From assembly GCA_030040695.1 (NCBI GenBank), contig JASHTE010000342.1, positions 1 through 7,789 on the forward strand: a DNA stretch of 7,789 nt, written 5' to 3'. The notes beneath the pieces are model-generated. The model had not been told where the DNA came from. It saw only the letters and a program-made list of their open reading frames with translations, and made no database searches. Positions 6,041-7,789 of this stretch are shown here, piece by piece. Made by a program: the position numbers and the translations under genes. The stretch comes from Vulcanimicrobiota bacterium. Its GTDB lineage: Bacteria > Vulcanimicrobiota > Vulcanimicrobiia > Vulcanimicrobiales > Vulcanimicrobiaceae. How positions within the stretch are numbered: position 1 is the first letter of the stretch; each line of letters starts with the position of its first letter.

Positions 6041-7789
6041 GACCAATACCTCCTTTCAAACGATAGAATGAATCCAGAACCGGACGTTCCGATCATCGTG
6101 CTGGAGAGCGGCACGTTGATCCCTCCCGGCCCCGGCAGCAGCCCGGGGGGCGTGCTGTTCAGGAACGTCTCCTGTTGCTGGTAGACGCGCAGGGAAAGCG
6201 AGCTGTAGTTTATGCGCGTATAGCGAAACTCGACCATCTGTTGGCGCGGATAGCCGAGATTCGCGGTTGTCGTCATCGAGACGTACTGTGCGATGCGCTT
6301 CGCGAGGCTCGCACCGATGCCGGTGCCGTAGCCGCTGCCGATGTTGCTGTAGAGCTGAAGGTTGCTCACGCCGAGCGCGCCTCCGACGGCGTTCGAGATC
6401 GGCTGGAGAATGCTGCGTGTAAAGACTTGATTCGCCTGTCCGAACCCGATGTGCTCGACCGTCGCGGTCGCCGAGAACGGCGTCGAGCTCGTGGGGACGC
6501 CTTGCACGGCACCGAACGACTGCAAGCCGACGAGCAGACCGAGAATCTGCGAGCGTGTATAGCTCGGCGACGAGGAGAGGTCGAGCTTCATCGCGGTTGC
6601 CGGTCCGGTGACGTGGATTCTCACGTCCGTCGGCGGGTTGGCGATCGACGTCGCCGCGACCGCGTCGATCTGTGGCGTGATACCTCCGCTCGGGTCGAAC
6701 GTCACGGTCGCACGCTCGATGCGAAAGAGCTGGAAGAAGTTCAGCGTGCCGCCGGTGGAGCGAAACGTCCCGGCCATGAGGGGCGCCGCGAGCGTGCCGC
6801 TCAACGTCGCGCTCCCTTCGCCGCCGACGTCGACACTGGAGTTTTGGATGCGTACGTCGGAGCCGATACGAATTCCAACGCTTTTGAAAGCGACGTTGGG
6901 AGGCGGCGCTGGGCTGCGTGCGGGACCGGGGCGATAGAGCGCGCTCACGGGAATGCGCGCGTGCGAAACCGTAAGGTTTCCGCCGATCGCCATAGGCTGC
7001 GTGCGCGAGTAATCCGCGCTGATGCTGCCGTCGATCTGTCCGTTGAAGTACTGTGGCGCGTTGACGCGGACACGATCCGCCGCGAGCATGAAGTCGAAGG
7101 AGGCGTTCGCGGGATCATGGAGATCGCGCAGGACGAGTCGCCCGCTTCCCGTGAGTCTCCCTCCGCCGGCGTTAGCACGTAGCGAGCGTAGCTGCAACGT
7201 CGAGCCGTTCAAGGCGAGCTCCGCAGTAAGGCCGTCGAGCGCATCTTTGTCGAATGGCCCCGTGTACGACCCTCCGGTGAGGCTCATCGTTCCGCTCGTT
7301 GCCGGAGCGGCGATCGTCCCTCCAACGGAAATCGTGCCGTCGATGCGCCCACCGAGTTGAGAGCCCGCCGGCAGAAGCGACGTGAAGTCGGAGAGCTCGA
7401 TGTCGGTTGCGTCGAGGCGAGCGGAAATTGGTACGTCGCCGATCGCGGAACGCAGATGAATCGGCATACTCGCGGAGGCGAGCAACCGTCCACGCGCGAG
7501 CTCTGCCTCGCCGTTTTCGAGTGCGACGCGGCTACGGTTTGCAACGAGCGTGCCGCTCACGCGCGGCACGGCGAGCTTTGCATAGCTGAGCGAGCTCAGC
7601 ACGAAGGTGCTGCTCAGCGACGGCTGCAGCATCGTTCCACTCAACCGCATCTGCGCGCTCAGCGCTCCTTCGATCGTATTGCTCTTTCCGGTCACCACGC
7701 CGGCAAGCGCGCCGACGTTCGGACTCTCCAGCGACGCGTCGAGATCGAAAGAGGAGTTCTTCCGTACTTCGAACGACCCTGATGCGTTC
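5992..7789 (-). CDS. tamB: TamB-like translocation and assembly module protein, C-terminal part (5' end outside window)
   Basis: The C-terminal 598 residues of a TamB/DUF490 (AsmA-like) protein. These are long envelope-spanning beta-rich proteins, anchored in the inner membrane, that aid outer-membrane protein insertion or lipid transport. The frame is open to the right edge, so the GTG at 7698 is internal. The fragment is a run of repeated short beta strands of the type GxxxGxxxLSG, with patches such as GRIDGTISVGGT, GGSYTGPF and GTLAAPLMAGTFRSTGGTLNF. The conserved DUF490 end follows: DVRIHVTGPATAMKLDLSSS then PSYTRSQILGLLVGLQSFG (about 400-430), and a C-terminal strand GSGFILSFERRYW. Seventeen more residues, rich in Cys, follow that strand because the stop lies inside the next gene. 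The Gly/Ser/Thr-rich composition and missing catalytic motifs are normal for the family. tamB is a family-level symbol; orthology to the E. coli gene is not shown. Confidence 0.85.
   Translation of the reverse strand, partial: NASGSFEVRKNSSFDLDASLESPNVGALAGVVTGKSNTIEGALSAQMRLSGTMLQPSLSSTFVLSSLSYAKLAVPRVSGTLVANRSRVALENGEAELARGRLLASASMPIHLRSAIGDVPISARLDATDIELSDFTSLLPAGSQLGGRIDGTISVGGTIAAPATSGTMSLTGGSYTGPFDKDALDGLTAELALNGSTLQLRSLRANAGGGRLTGSGRLVLRDLHDPANASFDFMLAADRVRVNAPQYFNGQIDGSISADYSRTQPMAIGGNLTVSHARIPVSALYRPGPARSPAPPPNVAFKSVGIRIGSDVRIQNSSVDVGGEGSATLSGTLAAPLMAGTFRSTGGTLNFFQLFRIERATVTFDPSGGITPQIDAVAATSIANPPTDVRIHVTGPATAMKLDLSSSPSYTRSQILGLLVGLQSFGAVQGVPTSSTPFSATATVEHIGFGQANQVFTRSILQPISNAVGGALGVSNLQLYSNIGSGYGTGIGASLAKRIAQYVSMTTTANLGYPRQQMVEFRYTRINYSSLSLRVYQQQETFLNSTPPGLLPGPGGINVPLSSTMIGTSGSGFILSFERRYWSCEFWHLCTSCSGPHC
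6049..6054 (-). promoter_or_regulatory. Shine-Dalgarno AGGAGG inside the tamB 3' end
   Basis: On the minus strand AGGAGG lies eight bases before the GTG at 6040. In the tamB frame the same bases encode the two arginines of the terminal FERRY strand. It sets the start of the downstream exported protein. Confidence 0.8.

Noticed and set aside
6044..6046. TTG as the start of the exported coiled-coil protein
   Set aside because: The AGGAGG would be only two bases away; the GTG six bases further on has ideal eight-base spacing and gives a normal signal peptide.
6175..7182. Long plus-strand ORF (335 codons) across the TamB region
   Set aside because: It is antisense to clear TamB coding sequence, its product is Arg/Asp-rich without motifs, and it is explained by high GC leaving few stops in that frame.

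Overview
This is a GC-rich, gene-dense stretch of bacterial chromosome. It carries a TamB-type protein, so the host should have an outer membrane (a diderm). It also carries translation factor IF-1, a membrane-anchored cytochrome c and a bacterial type III polyketide synthase. I see no RNA gene, insertion sequence, CRISPR array, integrase or plasmid function. The combination would suit a poorly cultured GC-rich diderm phylum such as Eremiobacterota, but that placement is a guess and no phylogenetic marker here settles it.

Layout, left to right. (1) Plus strand, 1-828: the C-terminal part of a LuxR-type regulator. It overlaps by ATGA a complete DUF885 putative metallopeptidase (825-2486). (2) Minus strand: infA (3396-3094), followed immediately by a monoheme cytochrome c (about 3097-2525). 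A possible 18-residue membrane peptide lies beyond it. (3) Plus strand: a type III polyketide synthase (3481-4533), overlapping by ATGA an isoprenylcysteine-methyltransferase-like membrane protein (4530-5042). (4) Minus strand: the C-terminal part of a TamB-like protein (from the right edge to 5992), overlapping an exported coiled-coil protein (6040-4937). The last gene's 3' end is antisense to the methyltransferase gene's 3' end over 106 bp.

Genes act in pairs. The regulator and DUF885 protein are translationally coupled. The polyketide synthase and methyltransferase resemble the Bacillus BpsA/BpsB arrangement and probably make an O-methylated alkylpyrone or related lipid polyketide. TamB and the exported coiled-coil protein probably both serve the cell envelope. 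The two non-coding gaps are very short: 2487-2524 between convergent genes, and 3397-3480 between divergent genes, where the divergent promoters must lie.

The most interesting signal is in the infA operon. infA has no ATG, GTG, TTG or CTG in frame between its upstream stop codon and its conserved domain. It does have a perfect AAGGAG eight bases before an ATA codon. The next gene, the cytochrome, also reads best from an ATA codon, which overlaps the infA stop as ATAG. AUA initiation in an operon encoding an initiation factor suggests feedback on start-codon selection, by analogy with the AUU start of infC. This is an inference and needs testing.
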